Shown here: one piece after another, positions 8,346 through 16,618 of the stretch | Layout of the letters: the number at the start of each line of letters is the position of its first letter | Numbering within the stretch: position 1 is the stretch's first letter | Translations under genes and position numbers: made by a program | The notes under the pieces: model-generated | Told to the model about the DNA's origin: nothing | The model's input: the letters and a program-made list of their open reading frames with translations, nothing else | Databases searched by the model: none | NCBI RefSeq assembly: GCF_017301635.1 | Contig: NZ_CP071091.1 | Location: 8,982,501 to 9,046,500, forward strand | DNA from: Myxococcus landrumus | Lineage (GTDB): Bacteria; Myxococcota; Myxococcia; Myxococcales; Myxococcaceae | DNA: 64,000 nucleotides | Reading direction: 5' to 3'

Positions 8346-9929
8346 GTGCGCGCGGACGCCGCCGAGCGTCTGCGCGTGCGTCTGGTCTGGTTGGTGTTGT
8401 TCCGCACGGTGGCGGCGAGCCTGTCGCTCGTCATCACCGTGGGTCGCCTGTTGCTGCAGCCCTTCGAGGAGCCGAGCCAGGCGGACTCGCTCTCGTTGGG
8501 CGTCATCATCGCCGCGTACGTCTCCACGGTGGTGGTGGGGATTCGGCTCCGGCGCGGCAAGGCCGGGCGGCTGGATGCCTGGGTGCAAGTGGTGGGTGAC
8601 GTCGTCATCGCCACGGGCCTGGTGTACCTGAGCGGTGGGGCTGACTCTCCGCTGACGTTCCTCTACAGCCTGGCCGTCATTGGCGCCGCCGTGGTGTTGG
8701 ACGGGCGGGGTGCGCTCTGGGTGGCGGCGTCGGGCGCGGTGGCGTTCTCCGGGCTCGTGGTGGTGCTGCGGCTGTCGAGCGATGCACCCTTGGGGCCGGT
8801 GCTCTCCAGCCGAGGCCTCTTCGTGCTGGGCAGCAACCTGCTGGCGCTCGCGCTCATCGCGGTGCTCGCGGGCTACCTGGCGCGGCAGCTCTCCGCGACG
8901 GGTGGCGCGTTGTCCGCGCGCGAGGAGGACCTGCGCAGGCTGGGAGGGCTCCAGCAGCAGATTCTCTCGTCGATGCCCTCGGGCCTCATCACCTGTGATG
9001 CCCAGCGGCGCGTCACCTACGTCAACACCGCCGCGCGAGCCATCCTCCACGTCGAGGATGGGCGTCACGCGGGGCAACCGCTGGAGACCCTCCTCCCCGG
9101 GGTCTCCGTGCTCGCGCCGCGCTCTTCGCGAGGCGAGCTGGTGGTGAGCACGAATCATGGACAGCGGCGCATCCTCGGCTTGTCGGTGACGCCGCTGGAG
9201 GGAGAGCCGGGGGCACTGCTCATCGTCTTCCAGGACTTGACCGAGCTGCGTCGGATGGAGGAGGACCTCAAGCGCTCGGACAGGCTCGCGAGCCTGGGGG
9301 CGCTCTCCGCGCAGCTCGCGCATGAGCTGCGCAATCCGCTCGCGGCGATGCGAGGCTCCGCGCAGCTCCTGGCGCAGGAGCGCGCGACGGACGTGGTGTC
9401 CCTCAAGCTCACCAACATCCTGGTGCGCGAGTCGGACCGGCTGGCGCGGCTGGTGGATGACTTCCTGCGCTTCGCCCGTCCGCCGGAGCCGATGCGCCGG
9501 GAGGTCCACCTGGATGCGCTGCTGACGGAGACGGTGGACATGCTGCGCGCGGACCCGCTGGCGCGGGACGTGCGGGTGGAGGTGTCCGCGCAGGAGCGGC
9601 TGATGGCGGCGGTGGACCCGGACCAGCTGCGTCAGGTGCTCATCAACCTGGTGCGCAACGGCTTCCAGGCCGCGGGCCCCAAGGGCGAGGTGAGGGTGGG
9701 GCTGGCTCGAGGAGAGAAGGAAGCCCAGATTCGCGTGTGGGACTCGGCGGGCAGCATCACCGAGGAGATGATGGGGCACCTGTTCGAGCCCTTCTTCACC
9801 ACGCGGGACGGAGGCACGGGGTTGGGGTTGTCCACCGCGCACTCCATCATCCGGGCGCATGGCGGTACCATCCGGGTACGCTCGGCGCCGTCCGAGGGAA
9901 CGGAGTTCGTCGTGGGGTTGCCGCTGTGA
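8346..9929 (+). CDS. pilS: Membrane sensor histidine kinase PilS
   Basis: 527 residues from a GTG at 8346, 16 bases after pilC; an in-frame upstream extension lies wholly inside pilC. About six transmembrane helices fill residues 10-190. A PAS-like domain follows (about 215-300, ILSSMPSGLITCDAQRRV), then HisKA with His326 in AQLAHELRNPL and an HATPase domain with N, G1 and G2 boxes (NLVRNGFQAA, GGTGLGLSTAHS). It phosphorylates PilR to control pilA transcription. In Pseudomonas PilS senses membrane pilin; the same is inferred here. Confidence 0.95.
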   Translation: MRADAAERLRVRLVWLVLFRTVAASLSLVITVGRLLLQPFEEPSQADSLSLGVIIAAYVSTVVVGIRLRRGKAGRLDAWVQVVGDVVIATGLVYLSGGADSPLTFLYSLAVIGAAVVLDGRGALWVAASGAVAFSGLVVVLRLSSDAPLGPVLSSRGLFVLGSNLLALALIAVLAGYLARQLSATGGALSAREEDLRRLGGLQQQILSSMPSGLITCDAQRRVTYVNTAARAILHVEDGRHAGQPLETLLPGVSVLAPRSSRGELVVSTNHGQRRILGLSVTPLEGEPGALLIVFQDLTELRRMEEDLKRSDRLASLGALSAQLAHELRNPLAAMRGSAQLLAQERATDVVSLKLTNILVRESDRLARLVDDFLRFARPPEPMRREVHLDALLTETVDMLRADPLARDVRVEVSAQERLMAAVDPDQLRQVLINLVRNGFQAAGPKGEVRVGLARGEKEAQIRVWDSAGSITEEMMGHLFEPFFTTRDGGTGLGLSTAHSIIRAHGGTIRVRSAPSEGTEFVVGLPL

Positions 9930-11365
9930 CGACAACGTCAACACATGCAGGTGAGGGCGCGCGAGGCCACGTCCTGGTGGTGGACGACGAGCTGTCCATG
10001 CGCGAGTACCTGGAGCTCCTCCTGCACCGCGAGGGCTACGTCGTGACGAGCGTGCCCGGCGTGAAGGCCGCGTGCGAGCTCCTGTCGCGTGACGGGGTGG
10101 ACCTGGTCATCTCCGACATGAAGTTGGGGACGGGCAGTGGCCTGGACGTGCTGCGCGCGGCGCGTGCGCGCAAGGAGCCGCCGGAGGTGGTGTTGATTAC
10201 CGCCTTTGGTACGCCGTCCGCCGCGGTGGAGGCGATGCGCGAGGGTGCGTACGACTACATCTGCAAACCCTTCGACAACGAGGAGCTTCGGCTCCTGGTG
10301 CAGAAGGCGCTGGAGAAGCGCCTCTTGCGGCAGGAGAACACGACGCTGCGCGCGCGGCTGTTGCCGGGCCTGGGCGTCGCGGTGGGGCAGAGCACGCGGA
10401 TGCAGGGCGTGTGGTCCCTGGTGGAGAAGGTGGCGCCGGGCCGCAGCACGGTGCTGGTGACGGGCGAGAGCGGCACGGGCAAGGAGCTGGTGGCGCGGGC
10501 CATCCACATGCGCGGCAATCGGGCGGCGCACCCGTTCCTGCCCTTCAACTGCGCGGCGCTCAACGAGGGCACGCTGGAGAGCGAGCTGTTCGGCCACGTG
10601 AAGGGGGCCTTCACGGGGGCGCTGCAGGAGCGCGCGGGGCTGTTGGTGTCGGCGGGCGAGGGGACGGTGATGTTGGACGAGGTGGGGGAGATGCCGCTGG
10701 CCACGCAGGTGAAGCTCCTGAGGGTGTTGCAGGAGCGGAAGGTGAAGCCGGTGGGCAGCGCGTCGGAGGTGCCCTTCCAGGCGCGAGTCATCGCTGCGAC
10801 CAACCGGAGGCTGGAGGCGGAGGTGAAGGCGGGGCGCTTCCGCGAGGACCTCTTCTACCGGCTCAATGTCATTACGTTGGAGTTGCCGCCATTGCGTGAG
10901 CGCACGGGCGACACCTCGTTGCTGGCCAGTCACTTCCTGTCGCGGATGGCGGAGGAGCTGGGCCGGCCGGGCCTGCGCTTCGCGCCCGAGACGTTGGAGA
11001 TGCTGGAGCGCTACTCCTTCCCGGGCAACGTGCGGCAGCTGCAGAACATGGTGGAGCGCGCGGCGACGCTGTCCGACTCCGACCTCCTGGGACCCTCGAC
11101 GTTGCCGCCCGCGGTGCGCGGCGAGACAGAGCCCGTGGTGCGCCCGGGGGAGCCGGGAGAGCCGCAGCTGGGCGTGGGCTTCAACCTGGAGCGCCACCTG
11201 GACGACAGCGAGCGGCGGTACCTGCTGGCGGCGTTGAAGCAGGCCGGCGGTGTGAAGACGCGGGCCGCGGACCTGCTGGGGTTGTCGTTCCGCTCCTTCC
11301 GCTACCGCCTGGCGAAGCACGGCCTCACGGACGAGTTGGACGAGCCGGTGCGCAGCGGCGGCTGA
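9926..11365 (+). CDS. pilR: Sigma-54-dependent response regulator PilR
   Basis: 479 residues from a GTG at 9926 that overlaps the pilS stop by four bases (GTGA), so translation is probably coupled. The receiver domain has Asp64 and Lys114. The AAA+ domain has Walker A GESGTGKE (from 180), sigma-54-contact loop GAFTGA (227-232) and an R-finger region. A Fis-type helix-turn-helix ends the protein (TRAADLLGLSFRSFRYRL). It activates sigma-54 RNA polymerase. The likely target is the sigma-54 promoter of pilA at 23650-23665, now 12 kb away on the other strand. Confidence 0.96.
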   Translation: MTTTSTHAGEGARGHVLVVDDELSMREYLELLLHREGYVVTSVPGVKAACELLSRDGVDLVISDMKLGTGSGLDVLRAARARKEPPEVVLITAFGTPSAAVEAMREGAYDYICKPFDNEELRLLVQKALEKRLLRQENTTLRARLLPGLGVAVGQSTRMQGVWSLVEKVAPGRSTVLVTGESGTGKELVARAIHMRGNRAAHPFLPFNCAALNEGTLESELFGHVKGAFTGALQERAGLLVSAGEGTVMLDEVGEMPLATQVKLLRVLQERKVKPVGSASEVPFQARVIAATNRRLEAEVKAGRFREDLFYRLNVITLELPPLRERTGDTSLLASHFLSRMAEELGRPGLRFAPETLEMLERYSFPGNVRQLQNMVERAATLSDSDLLGPSTLPPAVRGETEPVVRPGEPGEPQLGVGFNLERHLDDSERRYLLAALKQAGGVKTRAADLLGLSFRSFRYRLAKHGLTDELDEPVRSGG

Positions 11366-11389
11366 GGTCCTCGCGGCATGCCGAGGACC
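11366..11389. terminator. Hairpin between convergent pilR and the FAD oxidoreductase gene
   Basis: GGTCCTCG (11366-11373) pairs with CGAGGACC (11382-11389) around an eight-base loop, immediately after the pilR stop and before the stop of the convergent gene. It has no T-run. Its position suggests a bidirectional terminator. Confidence 0.5.
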
Positions 11390-11398
11390 GGCGCCTGG

Positions 11399-12808
11399 CT
11401 AGAAGCCGAGCGCCGCCCGGGCCCCGTCCGCGGCCTCCAGTCCCATGCGCCAGTTGGCGTCCTGGCTGTTGTAGGAGAAGCGGCCGCCCCGGCCGATGGA
11501 GCTCAATCGCTCGAAGCCGTCGAGGTGCGTCTGCAGGGGCTGGAGGACGCGCTGATAGCCGGGCTGGTACACGGGATAGCAGCGTGGCAGGCGCACCACG
11601 TGGAAGCGGCCCACGGGGTTCGAGCCCAGCAGCCCCACGCTCTCCATCTCCCGTCTGGCGAGGGCGGCCAGGGCCTCATCGCCTTGCGTCCACAGGTCTT
11701 CTTCCTGCGCGCACCAGTACTCCACGCAGAGGATGGAGGAGCGCTCCTGTCCGTAGAGGCCGGGGACCCAGTTGCGGAAGTTCGTCACGCGGCAGGTCCG
11801 CACCGCGCGGGTGTGCATCTCCAGCCAGGATTCGGGAAACAGGTTCGTCCCCTGCACCTCGAGGTACACGAGAATCGCGCTGCGGAAGGTGAGGACGTCG
11901 CGGGCTTCGACGAGGGCGCGCTGGACCTCGGGAGGCTGGCCGGGAAGCTGGCTCACCAAGGGGACGAGGGGCGCGCTGGAGATGACGAAGTCGTAGTCTC
12001 GCGAGCCTTTCGCGGTGCGCAGTCCCGTCACCCGTCGGCCATCGACTTCGAGGGCTTCCACGCGGCTCTCGAGGAACACCTCGCCACCGTTGTCGCCGAC
12101 GAACCGCGCCATGCGCTCATACACCTCGCCCGTGCCGCGCTGAGGGTAGGGGAACTGTTCGGTGACTTGCTTGACGGCGCGAGCACGGGCGTTGTTCACC
12201 CCCATGCGCAAGGCGTTGAGCACCGTCTCGACCAGCGATGAATCCTTGGAGGCCGCGCCGGAGACACCCGCGTCGATTTGGGCGCACGGCCGACCGAAGA
12301 ACTTCTCGTTGTAGTCGCGGAAGAACTGCTCGTAGACGCGGCGCCCGAAGCGCTGCACCAGCCAGTCCTCGAAGGTGCGCACCTCCGGCCGCGGGCGGAG
12401 CTGCTGCGCGCCGTAGTCGAGCACGCACCGCACGGACTCGGTGAAGCCCACCTTGCGCACCACGTCCACCACCTGGAGAGGATAGCGCAGCACCTTGCCG
12501 TCGTTGCGGAAGACGCCGGGATGGGACTCGACGGTGCCCCAGTCCTCTCCCACGACGCTCTTCCAGAGGTCGTTGATGCGAGCGTCTTGCGTGTAGAAGC
12601 GGTGGGGCCCCAGGTCCACCCGCTGGTTCCACAAGTCCAGGCTGCGCGACAGGCCGCCCACGACCCGGCTGCCCTCATGGACTTCGACCTGCGCCCCGGC
12701 GCGAGCCAGGACATAGGCCGCGGTGAGCCCCGCTGGACCCGCGCCCACCACCGCGATGCGTGGACGAGCAGGCCGAGGAGCGGGGGCGCTGGAGGTGGAG
12801 GCGCTCAT
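11399..12808 (-). CDS. FAD-dependent oxidoreductase (amine oxidase / UDP-galactopyranose mutase-like)
   Basis: 469 residues from the ATG at 12808, which overlaps the methyltransferase stop by four bases (ATGA). After a Ser/Ala/Pro-rich start, the dinucleotide-binding motif GAGPAGLTAAYVLARAG (from about 22) ends in an acidic ribose-binding residue (VEVHE). The layout with VGGLSRS, DLGPHRFY and a C-terminal Arg-Gly FAD contact (IGRGGRFSY) resembles the NAD(P)-binding_8/amine-oxidase proteins found in glycan clusters, which include UDP-galactopyranose mutase relatives. The substrate is unknown; a nucleotide sugar or lipid-linked sugar is inferred from the neighbours. Third gene of the minus-strand arm of the glycan locus. 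Confidence 0.85.
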   Translation of the reverse strand: MSASTSSAPAPRPARPRIAVVGAGPAGLTAAYVLARAGAQVEVHEGSRVVGGLSRSLDLWNQRVDLGPHRFYTQDARINDLWKSVVGEDWGTVESHPGVFRNDGKVLRYPLQVVDVVRKVGFTESVRCVLDYGAQQLRPRPEVRTFEDWLVQRFGRRVYEQFFRDYNEKFFGRPCAQIDAGVSGAASKDSSLVETVLNALRMGVNNARARAVKQVTEQFPYPQRGTGEVYERMARFVGDNGGEVFLESRVEALEVDGRRVTGLRTAKGSRDYDFVISSAPLVPLVSQLPGQPPEVQRALVEARDVLTFRSAILVYLEVQGTNLFPESWLEMHTRAVRTCRVTNFRNWVPGLYGQERSSILCVEYWCAQEEDLWTQGDEALAALARREMESVGLLGSNPVGRFHVVRLPRCYPVYQPGYQRVLQPLQTHLDGFERLSSIGRGGRFSYNSQDANWRMGLEAADGARAALGF

Positions 12809-13503
12809 GTCGAGGGTGGGCGTGGGGCGGACCGGAAGTAGCGCGTGAAGGCGTCGTCCGCGTGGCGTGTGCGGACGTACTCGGGATGGTAGACGCGCAA
12901 CGTGTACTCGTAGAGCGGCCCGGCGGCATCCAGTTCCCAGAAGCGGCTGAGCTTCCCCACCACGAAGTCCAGAAGCGCGCCTGGAGGCTGATAGTACAGG
13001 TCCTCGCGGGTGTACTCGGGGTCGTGGAAGGTGGTGAGGAAGTTCACCGAGAAGCCCTTGGTGCACAGCGCGTACATGGCGCCGAGCATCCCCTCGACGA
13101 AGCCTCGCCACTCCTCGGGTGACGCGGACAGCCGGACGTTGAAGGTGCCCGACAGCGTCAGGTAGTCGTAACGCTCGGGAGGCAGCGCGGCGACGATGTC
13201 TCGCGTGTGGAAGGTGCCCTGCGGGAACTTGCGGGCGCAGGCCTCCGTGAAGGACGGGTGCACGTCGCTGCCGGAGTAGCGGGCCTGGGCGTGGTGCTGT
13301 TGGAGGTACTCGCCGAAGTGGCCCAGGCCGCACCCGATTTCGTGCACGGAGAAGGGGCCGGACTCGCCCTCGAAGACGCGGGCCAGCCGGTGGAAGCGCT
13401 CGTATTGCGTGGCCTGGTCCCGGTGGGACAGCGAGCGCGGGTCATCTCCGTACTGGTCCAGGAGCGCGCCATAGAAGGCGCGTTGCTCTTCAGCGATGTC
13501 CAT
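12805..13503 (-). CDS. Class I SAM-dependent methyltransferase
   Basis: 232 residues from the ATG at 13503. Motif I is HEIGCGLGHFGEYL (about 54-67), followed by an acidic residue after strand 2 (YSGSDVHPSF). The fold is that of a small-molecule or sugar methyltransferase. It overlaps the upstream glycosyltransferase by 14 bases and the downstream oxidoreductase by 4, so the three form one translational unit. The substrate is unknown; a sugar of the same glycan is inferred. Confidence 0.87.
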   Translation of the reverse strand: MDIAEEQRAFYGALLDQYGDDPRSLSHRDQATQYERFHRLARVFEGESGPFSVHEIGCGLGHFGEYLQQHHAQARYSGSDVHPSFTEACARKFPQGTFHTRDIVAALPPERYDYLTLSGTFNVRLSASPEEWRGFVEGMLGAMYALCTKGFSVNFLTTFHDPEYTREDLYYQPPGALLDFVVGKLSRFWELDAAGPLYEYTLRVYHPEYVRTRHADDAFTRYFRSAPRPPST

Positions 13504-14488
13504 GGAGGGACTCCTGTCGCGCGGGCTCGGTCCGAGTCTCCGCGGCGGCCAGCCTCGCGGCGCTCGTCGACTGACGCACCACGGACTGCGGCTTCTGGTT
13601 GATTTGAAGAAAGATGCGCGCCACGTACTCGGAAAGGATGCCCACGCCCAGCAGCGTCACACCCGACGAGAACAGCACCGCCACCGCCAGCGATGCCCAG
13701 CCGGGCACGGTGATGTGGCCGGTGATGCGCGAGTAGAGGACAAAGCCTCCCGCGATGGCGGAGAGCACCGACAGGAAGAAGCCGCCAATGGACGCCAGCC
13801 GCAGGGGGAAGGTGGCGTAGTTGAAGAGCAGGTTGAAGAACACCGTCATCAGCCGGCTCAGCGTGTACGAGCTGCGCAGCCCCTCGGGGTGCTCATGGCG
13901 CACCTCGGTGGCGGTGATGCGGTCGGTGACCCAGGACAGGTAGATGTCGAGGATGATGTCGTGCCGCTCGCTGCGCGCGACCTCCGCGGCGACCCGGCCG
14001 GAGATGAGCCGGAAGGCGGAGATGTCGAACCCCACCCGCATCACCTTGCGGGGGATGACCATGATGAGGCGCGAGGCGAGGGAGCGCCATCCGGGGCCCT
14101 GCCTCACGCGGGGAAGGCCATAGACGACGTCCGCGTCGGCCTCCTCGGCGCGAGCCAGCAGCGTGCCAATCTCCTCGGGAGGGTTCTGCAGGTCCTCGTC
14201 GAGCGTCACGACCCAACGCCCCCGGGCCTGCCTGAAGCCACACACCGTGGCGTTGTGCTGCCCGAAGTTGCGCATCAGCCGCACCCCGACGATGCGCTCA
14301 TCTGATTGAGCCAGTCCCTCGATGACGGCCCACAGCGAGGGCCTGGCACTGTCGTCCACCAGGATGATTTCGAACGAGGACGGGCGTGCCTCGAGCGTGC
14401 GTATCAACCGGGCGCACAGCTCGGGGAGCGAGGTCTCTCCTCGAAAACAGGGGACGACGACGGAGATGTCGACGGCGGAGGGGCTCAT
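13490..14488 (-). CDS. Family 2 polyprenyl-phosphate glycosyltransferase (GtrB/ArnC type)
   Basis: 332 residues from the ATG at 14488. The GT-A domain has VVPCFRGE near the start, VDDSARPS (about 44-51), RNFGQHNA and the DxD-type TLDEDLQNPP (about 95-104). Two transmembrane helices follow (about 225-250 and 262-290, with GVGILSEYVARI), the layout of DPM1/GtrB/ArnC enzymes that load a sugar onto undecaprenyl phosphate at the inner face of the membrane. The lipid-linked sugar would then serve periplasmic GT-C enzymes, and two such candidates are encoded in the divergent arm. Confidence 0.92.
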   Translation of the reverse strand: MSPSAVDISVVVPCFRGETSLPELCARLIRTLEARPSSFEIILVDDSARPSLWAVIEGLAQSDERIVGVRLMRNFGQHNATVCGFRQARGRWVVTLDEDLQNPPEEIGTLLARAEEADADVVYGLPRVRQGPGWRSLASRLIMVIPRKVMRVGFDISAFRLISGRVAAEVARSERHDIILDIYLSWVTDRITATEVRHEHPEGLRSSYTLSRLMTVFFNLLFNYATFPLRLASIGGFFLSVLSAIAGGFVLYSRITGHITVPGWASLAVAVLFSSGVTLLGVGILSEYVARIFLQINQKPQSVVRQSTSAARLAAAETRTEPARQESLHGHR

Positions 14489-14695
14489 GCGGAGAGGGGA
14501 GGGCGGGGGAGCCCAACGGAGGCAAGCCTACCGCGTTCTCCGGGACTGTCGCAGGGCGGAGTGTGCCCGCCTGGCCGCCGGGTGTCGTTTGACGCGCGCC
14601 CCGGTGGCTCGGAGACCAAGGGGGCAAGTCGTCTCCCGGCGCCCTCGTGGGTGCTGTACCCTGGGGCCCCCTCCCGACTTCCCCATCGTGACGCC

Positions 14696-15826
14696 ATGAC
14701 CATTCCCTTCAATCGGCTGCAGATGCTCGGAAACGAAGCCCGGTACATCGAGCAGGCGTTGGCCAACAGCCACCTCATGGGGGATGGCGGCTTCACGCGG
14801 AAGTGTCATGCGCTGCTGGAGGAGTCGCTGGGGGTGAAGCGCGCGCTCCTGACGACCTCCTGTACCCACGCGATGGAGATGGCGGGGCTCCTGCTCGACC
14901 TGCAGCCCGGGGACGAGGTCATCGTTCCCTCCTTCACGTTCGTCTCCACCGCGAACGCCTTCGCGCTGCGAGGGGCCCGTCCTGTCTTCGCGGATGTGCG
15001 GCCGGACACGTTGAACCTGGACGAGAACAAGCTGGAGTCGCTCATCACGGAGCGCACGCGGCTCATCGTCCCCGTCCACTACGCGGGCGTCGGCTGCGAG
15101 ATGGACGCCATCCTGGACATCGCCCAGCGGCGTGGGGTGGCCGTCGTGGAGGACAACGCGCATGGCCTCTTCGGCTCGTATCGAGGACGTCCCCTGGGGA
15201 CCTTCGGAGTCTTCTCCTCGCTCAGCTTCCACGAGACGAAGAACGTGAGCTGCGGCGAAGGCGGAGCGCTGCTCATCAACGACGAGCGGCATACCGAGCG
15301 CGCGGAAATCATCCGGGAGAAGGGCACCAACCGCAGCCGCTTCTTCCGGGGCATGGTGGACAAGTACACGTGGGTGGACATCGGCTCCAGCTACGTCATG
15401 TCGGACCTGCTGGCGGCCTTCCTCTACGGGCAGTTGTGCGAGCGCGAGCGCATCCAGACTCGCCGCCGGGAGATTTGGGACACGTACCACCGGGAGCTCG
15501 CGGGATGGGCCTCGGCGCAGGGCGTCGTTCAGCCGCATGTGCCCGCGCATTGCGATCATGCGTCCCACCTGTACTACCTCCTGATGCCGTCGCTGGATGT
15601 CCGCACGCGCTTCATCCAGCAGCTTCGTCAGCAGGGCATCAACGCCGTGTTCCACTACCTGCCGCTGCACCTCTCGGACATGGGGCGCAAGTACGGTGGG
15701 AAGGCGGGGGACTGCCCGGTGACGGAGGACGTCAGCGACCGGCTGGTGCGGCTGCCCTTCTTCAGCACGATGACGGAGGCGGAGCAGGCCACGGTGGTGT
15801 CCGCCGTGAGGGACTTCAGGTGCTAG
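14696..15826 (+). CDS. wecE: dTDP-4-amino-4,6-dideoxygalactose transaminase (WecE/RffA)
   Basis: 376 residues from the ATG at 14696, the same length as E. coli WecE. It is a DegT/DnrJ/EryC1 PLP enzyme. The PLP lysine is Lys182 in SFHETKNVSCGEGG, a motif that follows WecE closely, and the aspartate region is VVEDNAHGLFGSYRG (about 151-165). It transfers an amino group from glutamate to dTDP-4-keto-6-deoxyglucose. The 207-base divergent gap before it, shared with the glycosyltransferase, should hold both promoters, but I see no convincing pair. The dTDP-sugar precursor enzymes (Rml) are not in the window. Confidence 0.92.
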   Translation: MTIPFNRLQMLGNEARYIEQALANSHLMGDGGFTRKCHALLEESLGVKRALLTTSCTHAMEMAGLLLDLQPGDEVIVPSFTFVSTANAFALRGARPVFADVRPDTLNLDENKLESLITERTRLIVPVHYAGVGCEMDAILDIAQRRGVAVVEDNAHGLFGSYRGRPLGTFGVFSSLSFHETKNVSCGEGGALLINDERHTERAEIIREKGTNRSRFFRGMVDKYTWVDIGSSYVMSDLLAAFLYGQLCERERIQTRRREIWDTYHRELAGWASAQGVVQPHVPAHCDHASHLYYLLMPSLDVRTRFIQQLRQQGINAVFHYLPLHLSDMGRKYGGKAGDCPVTEDVSDRLVRLPFFSTMTEAEQATVVSAVRDFRC

Positions 15827-16533
15827 CCCCCCGGCACACCGTCGCCATCATCCAGTCCAACTACCTGCCCTGGAAGGGCTACTTCGACATCATCCACGAT
15901 GTGGACACGTTCATCTTCTACGATGACGTGCAGTACACGCACCGGGACTGGCGCAATCGCAATCGCGTGAAGACGCCGCAGGGGCCTGTGTGGCTCACGG
16001 TGCCGGTGGGCTCCAGCACGTCGCGGCGCATCTGCGACGTCCGCATCGAAGAGCACTCCTGGGCACGCAAGCACTGGGAGACATTGCGTCACCAGTACGG
16101 AAGTGCTCCTCACTTCGAACGGTACGCGCCGCTCTTGCGGGAGGTGTACCTGGAGCGGACGTGGACGCACTTGTCGGAGCTGAACCAGTTCCTGGTGCGG
16201 CGCATCGCCCAGGAGTGCCTGGGCCTCCAGACGCGCTTCCGGGACTCCCGTGAGTGGACGCTCACCGGGGCCAAGCAGGAGCGAATCATCGACCTGCTGA
16301 AGCAGGCGGGAGCGACGCACTACGTCTCCGGGCCCGCGGCCCGTGACTACCTGCGCCAGGAGGCGTTCGACGCGGTGGGAATCGGCCTCACCTACAAGGA
16401 CTACGCCGGGTACCCCGAGTACCCGCAGGCCCATCCTCCCTTCGAGCACTCGGTGACGGTGCTGGACGTACTCTTCCACCTGGGGCCCGAGGCACCCGAC
16501 GCCATCTGGGGTTGGCGCGGACGGGCGAGGTGA
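15820..16533 (+). CDS. WbqC family protein
   Basis: 237 residues from a GTG at 15820 that overlaps the last codons of wecE by seven bases, so the two are probably translationally coupled. It starts with the family block VAIIQSNYLPWKGYFDII and has DTFIFYDDVQYTHRDWRNRN and LTVPVG shortly after. WbqC proteins occur in O-antigen and other glycan clusters, often beside DegT-type sugar aminotransferases. The natural inference is that this one acts on the amino sugar made by WecE. The exact reaction is not established from the sequence. Confidence 0.9.
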   Translation: MLAPRHTVAIIQSNYLPWKGYFDIIHDVDTFIFYDDVQYTHRDWRNRNRVKTPQGPVWLTVPVGSSTSRRICDVRIEEHSWARKHWETLRHQYGSAPHFERYAPLLREVYLERTWTHLSELNQFLVRRIAQECLGLQTRFRDSREWTLTGAKQERIIDLLKQAGATHYVSGPAARDYLRQEAFDAVGIGLTYKDYAGYPEYPQAHPPFEHSVTVLDVLFHLGPEAPDAIWGWRGRAR

Positions 16534-16618
16534 GTCATTCGCCTGCCCTCTGTCCGTCCTCGCGGCCGTGCATGTGGCTTTGCCCGGCGCGCAAGGGGTG
16601 TGCTACCCCACGGAGTCG

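Noticed and set aside
5864..8614. A 916-codon minus-strand open frame over pilT and pilC
   Set aside because: It is antisense to two confident genes. Its translation is Arg/His/Leu-rich low-complexity sequence typical of high-GC shadow frames.
14489..14695. TTGACG in the divergent gap before wecE as a promoter
   Set aside because: The sequence 17-18 bases downstream (GAGACC) is a poor -10, so no promoter is called.
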